Source: Emergomyces orientalis (Eukaryota > Ascomycota > Eurotiomycetes > Onygenales > Ajellomycetaceae). Taken from it: 64,000 nucleotides of DNA. The position numbers and the translations under genes were made by a program. Under the pieces are notes generated by a model. The model was not told where the DNA came from. It saw only the letters and a list, made by a program, of their open reading frames with translations, and did no database searches. This document shows, piece after piece, positions 1-9,697 of this stretch (its first letter is position 1; each line of letters opens with the position of its first letter). The stretch covers positions 62,001 to 126,000 of the forward strand of contig MOWL01000074.1 of assembly GCA_002110485.1 (NCBI GenBank), written 5' to 3'.

Positions 1-3000
1 TTCCCCGCCCATATTAGCAGACAATGGCTCCACATACGAAAAAGCCTCGAACAGTTCAGGCGCAATGTCATACACCCCTTCCTGTTTCAGGGAAGCGGGA
101 ATCGCCAACGACGGGTCCGGATCTGTGAGCATGGGGATGTGGTCTTCGTCACCATCATGAGGGTTTGACAGAGGAGGGGGCGTGAAGCTGAATGCACCAT
201 GTGGTGGGACGGTATAAGGATAGGGGGACTGGGATGTTTGTATCGAGGATGAGGGCGAGGTGGTGGAGTTTTCGTTGTGGGATTTAGTAGCGCCGCCTTT
301 GTGGGAGTGGGAAATATGTTGGGTGTTGCGGTTTGAAGGATCGCGGATGTCGACACCGAGTTTTTCGAGTTCTTGCTCGATAAGGGTGAGGGCCGTTTTT
401 ATCACTTCGGATTGGGATTTGTTAGTATGTTTTATGACTAATTTCTTCCTCTCTCCGCCACCAGGAGTAGATGGTACGGGGTAAACTCACCGGGATTAGC
501 GGCTGTAACGCGGGTTAGTGCAGCTATACAGAATCTTAATTTATCCAGTGTTGACGGGGATGCATATCTCAATGCCTGCATTTCGAGCAGGAATATCGAC
601 GCGGCGGTATAGATGCTGTAAGCCATGGATAATACGACATGCCCATCTCCGAAAGTGCGTCGGTAGAGGTCGAAAAGCGCGATTATGGAAGTCGCGGAAG
701 ATATGCATTCGACCAGCGGTTTCGCATTGCTGGTTTCTTGGGCTGACCCCCTAAAAGGTCTGGAACAGAGGGTTGGTCTGTGTAGAAGAATGTTTGTGGT
801 ATGGTAGACGCAGCTAGACCACGGCAGTAACAAAATATGTCAGTAATGGGGACGCTTTGTTCCTCGATGGGTTGAGAAATGGGCAAGAAACATACTTCAA
901 CGTGACAATATGGCTTGGCGGAGAGTATGGCGGGAGATGGTCGACGATGAGTTTTAGAAACACGGGTAGCTCATCCCACCATCTTTCAAGATTGCGGCTT
1001 TGCTGGGCCACGCAGGTTTGGAATTCGACCTCTGTGCTTTTGCGGATCGGGTCGTATATGTGTATTATAATCTGATTAAGGATTACCGTTAAAGAGCACA
1101 TCTTCATAAAGCATGACGTCGCATGTGCTTGTGTTGGTGGATAGTGAGTGCCTTCGGGAAAAACGACACCGTGAGGCGTCCATATCTCAATTTCCGCCGT
1201 ATCATCCACTGTAAATATGTTGTACATGTTAGCTGGCGTCCAGTCCCAAGAATAATCGTGACTCAGACGAAAATTGAGCTGAATCAGGGGTGTTACTGAC
1301 GTAATATCCGCGGCGGACTGACGGGTGTATCCTGAATTATAGGAGACCTGCCAAAGTAAAGAGAAACCAATTTATCCCAAAAGTAACAACACCAGAACAG
1401 ACGATTGCGAATCTCGATATCCTCATCTGAAAATTGTACGGAGCCAGAATACTTCCTGCTGTCAATCGTGATGCCCAGGTCCTCAACTAGCCTAAATGCC
1501 ATCCCGCTATAGAGCCAGGCCTGCGTCCTGTTTCCCCGACCACATTCTTGTGCGCTTAGAAGGAGCAATGATTGAACGATGGGTATCTGGCCATTACCCT
1601 CCTTTACACTGTTAAATAAACCGGAACAGGCCTGCTCGAAAAACTGTTTTCCCCCATCGCATGCGTTGAGGTGGTTGGCGATTTTCGGCTCATCCTTGCA
1701 CCATCTCATGGAATGAGACAGGATGGCATTCAACAAAATCTCAGAGAAATAGGGCCCATTCATTTTCATGTCACCTACAATACAATCAGTTAGCAAAAAG
1801 AAAATGCACTCCTGCAAGTGCCGCATAAAACAGAAAGAAGAAAGAAACAATGATTGAAAATTTTCCAAGAGTACCAACTGACGAGTAAATGCCGGCCGAT
1901 AAACGAAGTTGAAAAGTGGGTGTATCCAGCACCAATGTGAATCGAGCAGGTATTGAAACGGGTCCTGATCCGAAGAAACAAAGAAAAAGTAAGAAAAGAA
2001 GCTTAGTATATTTTCCAATTTCATCATAAGAAAAGAAAGAAAGAAAGAAGAGAAATAAAAAGAAGCTCAATGCGTGTCCTCTTACCGGTATAACTGTCAA
2101 CTGTTCAAAAGCTCGCTCCCTCCACGCATTGTTAATGAGCCGTTCCTTTCGGCCATCGAGCTCTGAAGCGACGGGCAACAATGGATTCGAGTTCTCGTGC
2201 ACAAGGCCGCTGGGCAGCTGGAACAAGCTGGTCGGGCCGTAGAGGGAGATGCGCCCGTCATCGCCAACCTTCAATCCGTCAATGCCTCTGGCCAAATCTG
2301 ACGGGACATGCTCGTTATCGTCGACACTCCGCAAGTCGCGGGACACAGTAGTTCTCGATAAACTCCGCTGAGACTCCTCGCCATGATTTTGCTGCTGCTG
2401 TTGCTGTTGCTTTTGTGAATTTTGTAGCTCCACTCCTCCATCCGTATTATTATCTATCCTGCCCTGTAGGCTCACTAGTGTTGCTTCGAGCTCAGCCACG
2501 CGGGCTTCAAGGGTTTTTGTGTAGGACAGGGTCGGTGTTCTGCACAAAGGCACAAAAAGGATTAGCAAAGGCAGGGATTCGGGCACCAAAAAAAAAAAAA
2601 GAAAAAAAAAGCCCAAGACTGGGATTTGCTTTTTTTTTATTAAAAGAATATACTAAACAATTGGCTTATAGAACTATTATTATTGTAACTCACAGGCTAT
2701 ATACGCAAGTTTCGCCACGTGCGGCGCATCGGGAACATGAGGGACTGGCTCCGTCGCATTTGACCTAATAATAAATTGATTTCCCCGCGAGTTGGGGAAT
2801 GAATTTGTTAATGAAAAATGCCATTGCAAATAGTGATCCTTGATAGCTCTAAAGGTGATAGGAACCGGGATGCGGGATGGATAGGGTGCAATAGTAAGCA
2901 GCAAAAACCCCGGGGGGGGGGATGTTAGAGGGGCGATAACGGTCAAACAATCACAAGCATCATCCCAACCACAACCACATACCTTGCGTTTGCGGCATGC

Positions 3001-3057
3001 TTCGCAGGAGAAAGCACTTTTCCTGGTCAAGCCAGGTTTTGCAGCGTTCTCAGGCAT
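1..3057 (-). CDS. Zn(II)2Cys6 fungal-specific transcription factor, C-terminus cut by window edge
   Basis: Predicted nuclear DNA-binding regulator. My model has eight exons: 3057-2983, 2764-2694, 2539-2086, 1964-1883, 1774-1301, 1208-896, 813-491 and 404-1. The frame stays open to base 1, giving at least 732 residues, so the stop lies outside the window. The zinc cluster spans the first intron: CEACRKRK joins VKCDGASPSC and then a C-x2-C-x6-C half. A short heptad-like segment (RVAELEATLVSLQGRI) and a glutamine run follow. The middle homology region (Fungal_trans family) includes the HPLFNFVYRPAF segment at the exon 4 join, the GRNRTQAWLYSGMAFRL and LFWCCYFWDK segments, and YHTTNILLHRP. The exon 4 to 5 and exon 5 to 6 junctions use GTCAGT donors, chosen because they restore family-like sequence (AFTRDMKM, ILLDDTAEIE). 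The tail is Ser/Pro-rich. The target genes are unknown. Confidence 0.88.
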
Positions 3058-4834
3058 CGAATGGAAGAGAAAAGGGGGGGGAGGGTTCCAGGAGCGGTGT
3101 CAATCTTTCAGTGCGGAGTGAGGGGCAAAACAGAAAAGGGCAGCAATTATCGGTGGGAAGAAACCCGACAATTCCCATCTCGAAACTAGGGAGTCTCGAA
3201 ACTGGGCTTAGTTCATACTAGTTTGAAGGGTCTCTGGGGGCGATGTTAAATTTAGTGGAGAGTCGGTATTGAAACTATCAAGTCCTTCGCACTGGCAGAA
3301 TGGCTCAGCCAGAACGGGGATAGTCAGGGAATTTTAGGCCAGGGAAAAAGGCTCAGTCAGTGATAGCCTGATAGGTTAGAAAACTGGTAAAAGTGTAAAA
3401 GAGAAACGATTTTAGTTAGCATTAAAATTAATGATAATTAATAATTAACTCAAGGACAGCGGCCAGATTCATGGTTAGCGAAGAGTAGCGCTGATGGTTC
3501 TAGGAAACTTTCGCAATATCAAAATCTTGGATGATGCAAGGGGTTGTTAGTGCTTATTTTACTCAAATTCAACGGCCTGATTCCTGCGAAAGAAATCTTG
3601 ACCCTGAGTCTCGGGGGGGTTGAACAGTGTACTATGTAGGCAGCGCATGTCAACCTTTCAAGGCTTCATTCAATCTCCAGACTTTCTCCCCACTCCCCGC
3701 TCCCCGCTCTGCTGTCATTGTTCCCGACCGCCTTAGGGACATTTTGACCCCACGGGGAATGAGATAGCGCAATTGACGATAATATCTGGCAGCCGTGATG
3801 AGGAATCATTGCGCTTGAATTCCTTTTGGTGGGGCCTATATATATATATATATCAAAAAGAGGGCCGTCATACAGGATGCGCCTGCATGCAAACGACATT
3901 GGAGGATGAATATGATCATCGCCAGCAGGGCGCCACAGCATATGACTGGATGCCAGTCTGCAGTATGGTCCGGCATCGAACTTCGGCATAGAACCTCCGT
4001 AGAAGAGCGGTAGAAGGTTAATATATTGTAGTTTAGTGTACTCCGTAGCTACTGGAATCTTGTTAACCATCCTAACTTTCGTGGTGTGGAGGGTCAATTG
4101 TTATTGCAACGAATAAATAAACCAATGATGCTCGAGATTTGTTACGGCCGTTAGACCCTAGACAAGCTACCTGAGGGGCTAAAGACCTCCCGCAGTCCTC
4201 CTTGTTGCGAGAGTATGTTATTATAGTCCGTTAATTAATGGGTAAAGTTCTGCCAACATGCGCAGCTGCGCCTCTTCGTGACCCTTTTTGGGCGTGTAAT
4301 TCGCTGGTGATATAAAAATATCGGCATCCAGTGCCCTGAAATGGATAATGGATTGGCCCCGTATGTCCGTCGGCGAATCACCACCACTCGGCAGGGCCTG
4401 GGAACAGCTGACAGGGGATTCAATTAGGCTACACGTTCGGCAAAGAAACTACCAAATATGTGTGGGATGGGTGTGGGTTGACAGTCATTAAGGTTCCAGC
4501 TACTAACTACAGGGCCCCTGGGGAGGAGATAGGGGGACTTCGGGGACTTCGGGGAGGTCATTTTAAAGGCTTCTTATTCCCTGTAATTCTATGCAAAGAA
4601 GAATATAGAGTTAATGCTAAGCACCAGGCGTGCCACCTGTGGATGCTCCATCGCTATCTCGCAGCTGAAGTTTAAGGCAGATGGTGCAGATCGTATATTG
4701 AGGTTTATTTCTAAAGGTAGCGCCGGCATCGAATATGGTACAGGGGGGAGGGGGTTCTATGAATCATATACTCCACACATCCATCCAGAAATTACGTGCG
4801 TACGGGGAAAATACAGTTCTAACAAGCCGCAGAC
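3058..4834. other. Intergenic region, no supported gene
   Basis: About 1.8 kb between the 5' end of the first transcription factor and the 3' end of the threonyl-tRNA synthetase gene, so it should hold the regulator's promoter and leader. I see a (TA)8 tract at about 3838-3853, a TACTCCGTA motif at 4039-4047, and a 9-bp direct repeat (ACTTCGGGG, two units) at about 4537-4554. The open frames here, up to 143 codons, show no recognisable protein sequence. Confidence 0.6.
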
Positions 4835-6532
4835 TCAATGGAATTGCCTTTCCAGCCGTAACAACCAACTATAGACGTCATCTACTTTCATCTTCATCTT
4901 CATCACATTCGCCCTATTGTTAGCACCGTTATTTAAATCCGGAGCGCCGGTGACATCCCAGCAGGGGGTGTCGTCAAGAAGATGAAGGTGATTGGTACTA
5001 TTCGAATTTCCCACGCCCTTCCCAAGCATCATCTGTCCGCCGAGATCAACGTCAACACTCCCATCCGCCAGATTCTTCTCCCCAAGTACGAAAATAAGAT
5101 TATATCTCATTTTCTTCGCTTCGCGGATCTTCTTCCCGAGAGACCGAGCTGAGTTATCCACATCGATACGGAACGTTGTCTGCGTTGGTGAGAGTGGTTT
5201 TAGAGGGTCTGTTGTTGTTGTTGAGTTGGCATCACCGTTCCTGCGGTGGACCTGATAGCCGGACATATTTGCCGCCGCATCATCCGCTGCCTGGAGAAGC
5301 TTCTCATCCTGTGAAACAGTCAGGATGATACCTTGGCGAGGGGAGAGCCAGAAAGGCCATCGGCCATTATAATTCTCAATGAGAAGCGCAAAGAATCTTT
5401 CAAGCGAGCCGAAAATGGCCCGGTGGATTAAAACTGGTACTGCTCTTCCTGGAGTTTCCGGGTTGTAGTCCTCCTCGCCCTCTGCAACAGCATACTCCAG
5501 TTCAAATCTTTGGGGCAGGTTCATATCCAACTGAATAGTAGAGAGTTGATGGAACTTGCCATCCGAATCCTGCACCTGCATGTCAATTTTAGGGCCGTAA
5601 AACGCACCATCCCCTTCATTCAGTTCCCATGATCGACCACTCCTCTCCAGCACATCCCTCAGCTGCCTTTCTGCACTCTCCCAGAGTTCAATGCTGCCAA
5701 TGAAATCCTTCTCAGGCCGCGTAGAAAGAACAAGTCTGTAATTCTCAAATCCAAAAGTATTCATAACAGTATCAGTAAATTTCAGCGCAGACTCAATCTC
5801 ACTGTCAATTTGCTGTGGTCTACAAAATATATGGCCATCATCTTGATGAAAGCGGCGGACCCGGGTAAGTCCGCTCAACGACCCGGAGATCTCGTTGCGG
5901 TGGAGAGGGCTGAAGTCGGCATATCGGAGCGGCATCTCGCGATAGGAGTGATTCTGCGATTTGAAGAGTAAACAGTGGCCGGGGCAATTCATAGGCTTGA
6001 GACCGTACGACTCATCCTCGCCAATCTCCGCCTCCGCCGTGCTTTCGCCAGATACGCCCCGCCCCCGGACCTCGTACATGTCATCTTTGTAGTTTTGCCA
6101 ATGGCCGGAAACTTCCCATAGAGACTTTTTGTAGATGCTTGGTGTCAGAACCTCGCGGAAGCCATATTGTGTGTACTGTGCTCGGAGGAAGGAGGTTAGT
6201 TTGTTGAGGATGTGTGTTCCGTTTGGGAGGAATAGTGGTGACCCGGGGCTGTATAGAGAGGTAGTGAAGAGTTCTTGCGCCGTCCCTACTACTCTGTGGT
6301 CCGCCGGAGGAGGAGTTGGGGCCTGTGAGGAGGTGTCGTGACGAGGTGCACTGCTGTTGTTATTGAGTTGGTTGGAGCGGGCCTGTGATAGCTGGAAAGC
6401 TGTGCATGAGCAGCTCCTCACGGCGAAACCGGCCGGATGATGGTATCTCTGTATCCATTGGGGGCGGCTATTAGCTGTGGACTGGATGGGAACAAAGCGC
6501 CATCGCCCTGGGAAGATGCTGGGCCGCCGCAT
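4835..6532 (-). CDS. MST1: Threonyl-tRNA synthetase, mitochondrial (class II)
   Basis: Charges mitochondrial tRNA-Thr with threonine using ATP. It is a single uninterrupted frame; I chose the ATG at 6532, giving 565 residues. An upstream in-frame ATG at 6703 would add 57 residues that look like translated leader. The N-terminus is Arg-rich and poor in acidic residues, as expected for matrix import. Class II motifs are visible: the threonine/zinc-site segment MNCPGH at about 181-186, motif 2 from RNEISG to RRFHQDDGHIF at about 212-236, and motif 3 PVLIHRAIFGSLERFF at about 366-381. A C-terminal anticodon-binding domain follows (LSPRQGIILTVS onward). There are no TGS or editing domains before the core, which fits the short mitochondrial form rather than the long cytosolic enzyme. 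A Thr-rich insertion (TTTT) near residue 440 comes from a TTG/CAA-type repeat. Confidence 0.93.
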   Translation of the reverse strand: MRRPSIFPGRWRFVPIQSTANSRPQWIQRYHHPAGFAVRSCSCTAFQLSQARSNQLNNNSSAPRHDTSSQAPTPPPADHRVVGTAQELFTTSLYSPGSPLFLPNGTHILNKLTSFLRAQYTQYGFREVLTPSIYKKSLWEVSGHWQNYKDDMYEVRGRGVSGESTAEAEIGEDESYGLKPMNCPGHCLLFKSQNHSYREMPLRYADFSPLHRNEISGSLSGLTRVRRFHQDDGHIFCRPQQIDSEIESALKFTDTVMNTFGFENYRLVLSTRPEKDFIGSIELWESAERQLRDVLERSGRSWELNEGDGAFYGPKIDMQVQDSDGKFHQLSTIQLDMNLPQRFELEYAVAEGEEDYNPETPGRAVPVLIHRAIFGSLERFFALLIENYNGRWPFWLSPRQGIILTVSQDEKLLQAADDAAANMSGYQVHRRNGDANSTTTTDPLKPLSPTQTTFRIDVDNSARSLGKKIREAKKMRYNLIFVLGEKNLADGSVDVDLGGQMMLGKGVGNSNSTNHLHLLDDTPCWDVTGAPDLNNGANNRANVMKMKMKVDDVYSWLLRLERQFH

Positions 6533-7006
6533 GTGTGGTTGGGTGTTGTAGCGTTTGGTTTGCTGTGAGGATAATTTGATCGGAAACTTTCTGCATTTTA
6601 TTATTATTTTTTTTCTCGGCAAAACGCGTGTTCCCCGCAAAACCAAATATTTATTTAGAAAATGAAGAATACACAGTAATTTCCACCAAACAAAAGTTAT
6701 CAATAATCAACAACACGCATTGGGCAGCGTTTACTTCTGTTTTGAATACTAGAGGGATATGCAACCTATGAGAGCGCGTTTTACATATATATTGCGTATC
6801 GCGTCCAGGCTGCTAGTGTTCCTGAAGATTAAATAGGCATCAACTCTGCAAACACAGGATCGCCGCCAACAGATACATATCAAATAAATAACATCGATTT
6901 CCTCGCTGGCCGTCTTGCTCCTCGCTCCAGTATTCTCTTTAATTTCACTGACACTTTCCGCTCCGCATTTGGAAGACTGGATACATCTTGCTATCTAACC
7001 ACCAAG
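6533..7006. promoter_or_regulatory. Divergent intergenic region (threonyl-tRNA synthetase / membrane protein)
   Basis: About 470 bp separate the two oppositely oriented start codons (6532 on minus, 7007 on plus), so both promoters and 5' leaders must lie here. The stretch is AT-rich near 6590-6660. A pyrimidine-rich segment (6900-6960) precedes the plus-strand start. No specific binding site can be assigned. Confidence 0.5.
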
Positions 7007-8434
7007 ATGGCATCCTCAAGCCAGCCGGGAACATCCCGTTTCCTTGGAGAATCGTGGGCTAGCTGGTCTCCGGAAGACGCAGATCAGTCAACCTGTATCG
7101 ATAGTGACGATGAAATTTACCCCGAGATGGATTTTCCATCGTCCAACCCATCAACTGGACCAGATAACGCTGTATCCTTTAACAGTAGCCCAATGCGGCC
7201 ATCATCCCATTTCGCACAGGATGCATCTTTGGTAGCAATACCAGGTCCAGAGCTCATTATGCCGTCTATACACGAGGACTATGCTCAAGATGGTTCGTGG
7301 TTCGTCCCTCGTCCATCCGCCCTGGCTGCGCTGACCAGCAACTCACCCAGTCGAGTGCCTACAGAGTCTACCCGCGATAGCATAAAGCGAAATGACCAGG
7401 TTTCATCAAACAAAAGCCCCTCCTCACAGATAACAGGCCGCTTAGGAAACTACAGATTCTACAGACAGCCCTTGTTGGTGGGGATATTGCTACTCTTTGC
7501 AGCATATTTGGTGAAGACGTCATTTTACTCCAACATGACAGACAGCACTTTTTCAATGCAGCCAGAGTCAGATCCATTTAACCGAGTAAAACCACCGCGC
7601 CGCTATCAGCTTATTTTAGACTCTCGTGCTAGACTTGGGCAACTACTCAACCCCTCGAACGAAGCTGCTTCTCTGCTTCCCATGCTTCTGAAGGACAGCG
7701 AGTCGGAAGTTGTCGATCTTTGTGGCTTATGGGCAGATGATATGGGCTCAAAGCATGAATTAGAATTCGAATGCCACAATACTTTGGTTGTAATTCGCCA
7801 AGCTAGAGAATTGATTGGCTCTCTCTTATGGCGCCATGGGTCTGTTGCCTTGGATGATATTGACAGGGAACTTGCGCGGGTAAAAAGGTTGTTGGCTCAT
7901 TCTTCCTTGACGGAATTTGATAGCCTGAGTGACCGAATTATGGCTGCATTAAATCTGCATTCAAAACGACCAACCTCAAAACAAACCATTTCAGAGGCTT
8001 GGTACAGGCAAGCAGAAGCGGCATTTGAACTTGCGGTCAGCAAACAGGTCAATCAGATTAGCTACATACGAGAGCTTCTAAACTTGTTCCACACCCGCCT
8101 GCAACCGATCGGTGAAATCGTTTCAAATTCCCGAACTGAAGAGGAAACTACCATATGCGGGTCTCACTATCCTAGCGGTGAAAGGGATACTTCGTTAGCT
8201 TCGTTTCTTAAAAATATCAGATGCACCGTTGAGGGATCATTAGCATGGCTGTCCTTCAGCCCTAAAGGCCGTAGACCGGCAACCTACATTAACGGAGCCG
8301 TAAAGCGAACTATTCGGGCGAAATTAAAGCGGGCCGATGAGAAACAGCAAACTGCTGCCCTGGTTGCGAACACTCTGGTCACTCAGCTCAAGGACCTGCA
8401 AAGAGACTGGGAACGGGACCAAAAATCTCTGTAA
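7007..8434 (+). CDS. Hypothetical single-pass membrane protein
   Basis: I do not recognise this protein. It is an intronless frame of 475 residues, and the start context (accaagATGG) is good. Residues 1-150 are Ser/Pro-rich and probably disordered. One hydrophobic segment, LLVGILLLFAAYLV at about 156-169, is preceded by basic residues, so a single membrane span with a cytosolic N-terminus is likely. Residues 195-475 are mostly helical in character, with Leu/Glu/Arg-rich stretches (for example ELARVKRLLAH) and a possible coiled coil at the C-terminus (QLKDLQRDWERDQ). No catalytic motif is seen. Its length and codon use suggest a real gene. It is divergent from the threonyl-tRNA synthetase gene, which says little about function. 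Confidence 0.8.
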   Translation: MASSSQPGTSRFLGESWASWSPEDADQSTCIDSDDEIYPEMDFPSSNPSTGPDNAVSFNSSPMRPSSHFAQDASLVAIPGPELIMPSIHEDYAQDGSWFVPRPSALAALTSNSPSRVPTESTRDSIKRNDQVSSNKSPSSQITGRLGNYRFYRQPLLVGILLLFAAYLVKTSFYSNMTDSTFSMQPESDPFNRVKPPRRYQLILDSRARLGQLLNPSNEAASLLPMLLKDSESEVVDLCGLWADDMGSKHELEFECHNTLVVIRQARELIGSLLWRHGSVALDDIDRELARVKRLLAHSSLTEFDSLSDRIMAALNLHSKRPTSKQTISEAWYRQAEAAFELAVSKQVNQISYIRELLNLFHTRLQPIGEIVSNSRTEEETTICGSHYPSGERDTSLASFLKNIRCTVEGSLAWLSFSPKGRRPATYINGAVKRTIRAKLKRADEKQQTAALVANTLVTQLKDLQRDWERDQKSL

Positions 8435-9697
8435 CTAGTTGATTTTACATAGATGTTGGGTGTGCGTGTGCGCGTGTGTGTTTGTGTGTGTGGCAATGGC
8501 AGAGGGATCTACTTCGTTCTTGTGAAACTCCGCTTGTAATCGGTGCGACGATGCCCGATTGCCAACTGATTTCTTTCCTTTTTTTTTTCTCCTGCCATTA
8601 GTTCCCCGTTAAAGTTTTCCATCACCCTCAACGTTCAGTTCTGCTAGTGGCCATTTTCCCGGGCATGAATCCCTTCCATTGATTCTGACAGACTTGCACA
8701 TGGCTGTATTAAGATTAATAACCATATCATTATTTAGAGTTTGCCACAGGGCGGCTAGTTATGCTCCATTAACGTGGGTCCCTGAAATAAAGTCTAACGT
8801 GAGTCCTACTAATTTCATGATCCCGGCTCCGCTAATATCTGTGCCTATTTTAGAGCCTACCCTGGAAGTCCAAACAAGCCGAGCCTCTAATCCTCTCTAT
8901 CTCAGATTCTTTGATGGGAAACCTTCAAAATCAAAAAAGCCAATAGCACAATTCTACCATCTTACGTAGCAATTTTCACTGGTTCTGTCCGTTGACATTT
9001 TGACGACATTAATGAGGATGTCTCTATTCCGCTGAAATTTCTACAGTTAAATAGCCAGCCCCAAAAAGTACCTTTCTCTAGCAAAGATTCACTCCTCAAG
9101 GGTCAAATATTCAACATGTGCGGGAAAATTAGCCAGTCAAAACGTTAGACTGGCACCCGGCGCCGGCGTTTTCCTTGAATATAATAATTACTGTCTATTG
9201 TTTTGAACCGGCCCCCAATTTTGCAATCATTCCCCCTTTTTCCCGCTTTTGCATCCCAATGTTACATATAGCTCTAACCGACTTCCAAACCAGCTAAGCG
9301 ATAACCCTTGGACCTTGGGGGGGTAATATCATCATTCTGATTCTTAGCTTTTCCCCGGAGACTTTCCAGGGTTAATTATTCAGCTCTAGCTGCCCACTGC
9401 CCACTGTGCCAGGACCTCCAGCCAAAAGTTTGAATCGACTCTGATTCAGAAGCTATTTTTTCGCCAAGGCGCCAGGGCTGAGAAACGTGGACGCACCCCG
9501 TGTGCCCGTTGCTGCTCTCCGCGTGAGGCCCAAGAGCAGCGAAGGGTATTATTATATGGGCTACATCGCCATTTTTTACGGCTCAAAGTCATTGCTCTAT
9601 ATAAGCTCGATCGAGCTGCCGTTATTTGGGGATTAAATAATCGATTGACGGATGTGTTTTCAGCTTATTTCACTTAGCCCTAGTCCCAGTTGCTACA
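8435..9697. other. Intergenic region, no supported gene
   Basis: About 1.26 kb holding the 3' end of the membrane-protein gene and the upstream region of the second transcription factor. A GT-rich run lies at about 8461-8492. The 96-codon frame at 8679-8969 resembles nothing I recognise. A long run of short pyrimidine and GC-rich blocks between 9130 and 9660 is compatible with a promoter. Confidence 0.55.

Noticed and set aside
6533..6703. 57-residue upstream extension of threonyl-tRNA synthetase
   Set aside because: In frame but reads as AT-rich leader; the ATG at 6532 already gives an Arg-rich import-like N-terminus.
8679..8969. Plus-strand frame of 96 codons
   Set aside because: Not recognisable and located between two well-defined genes without splice or start-context support.
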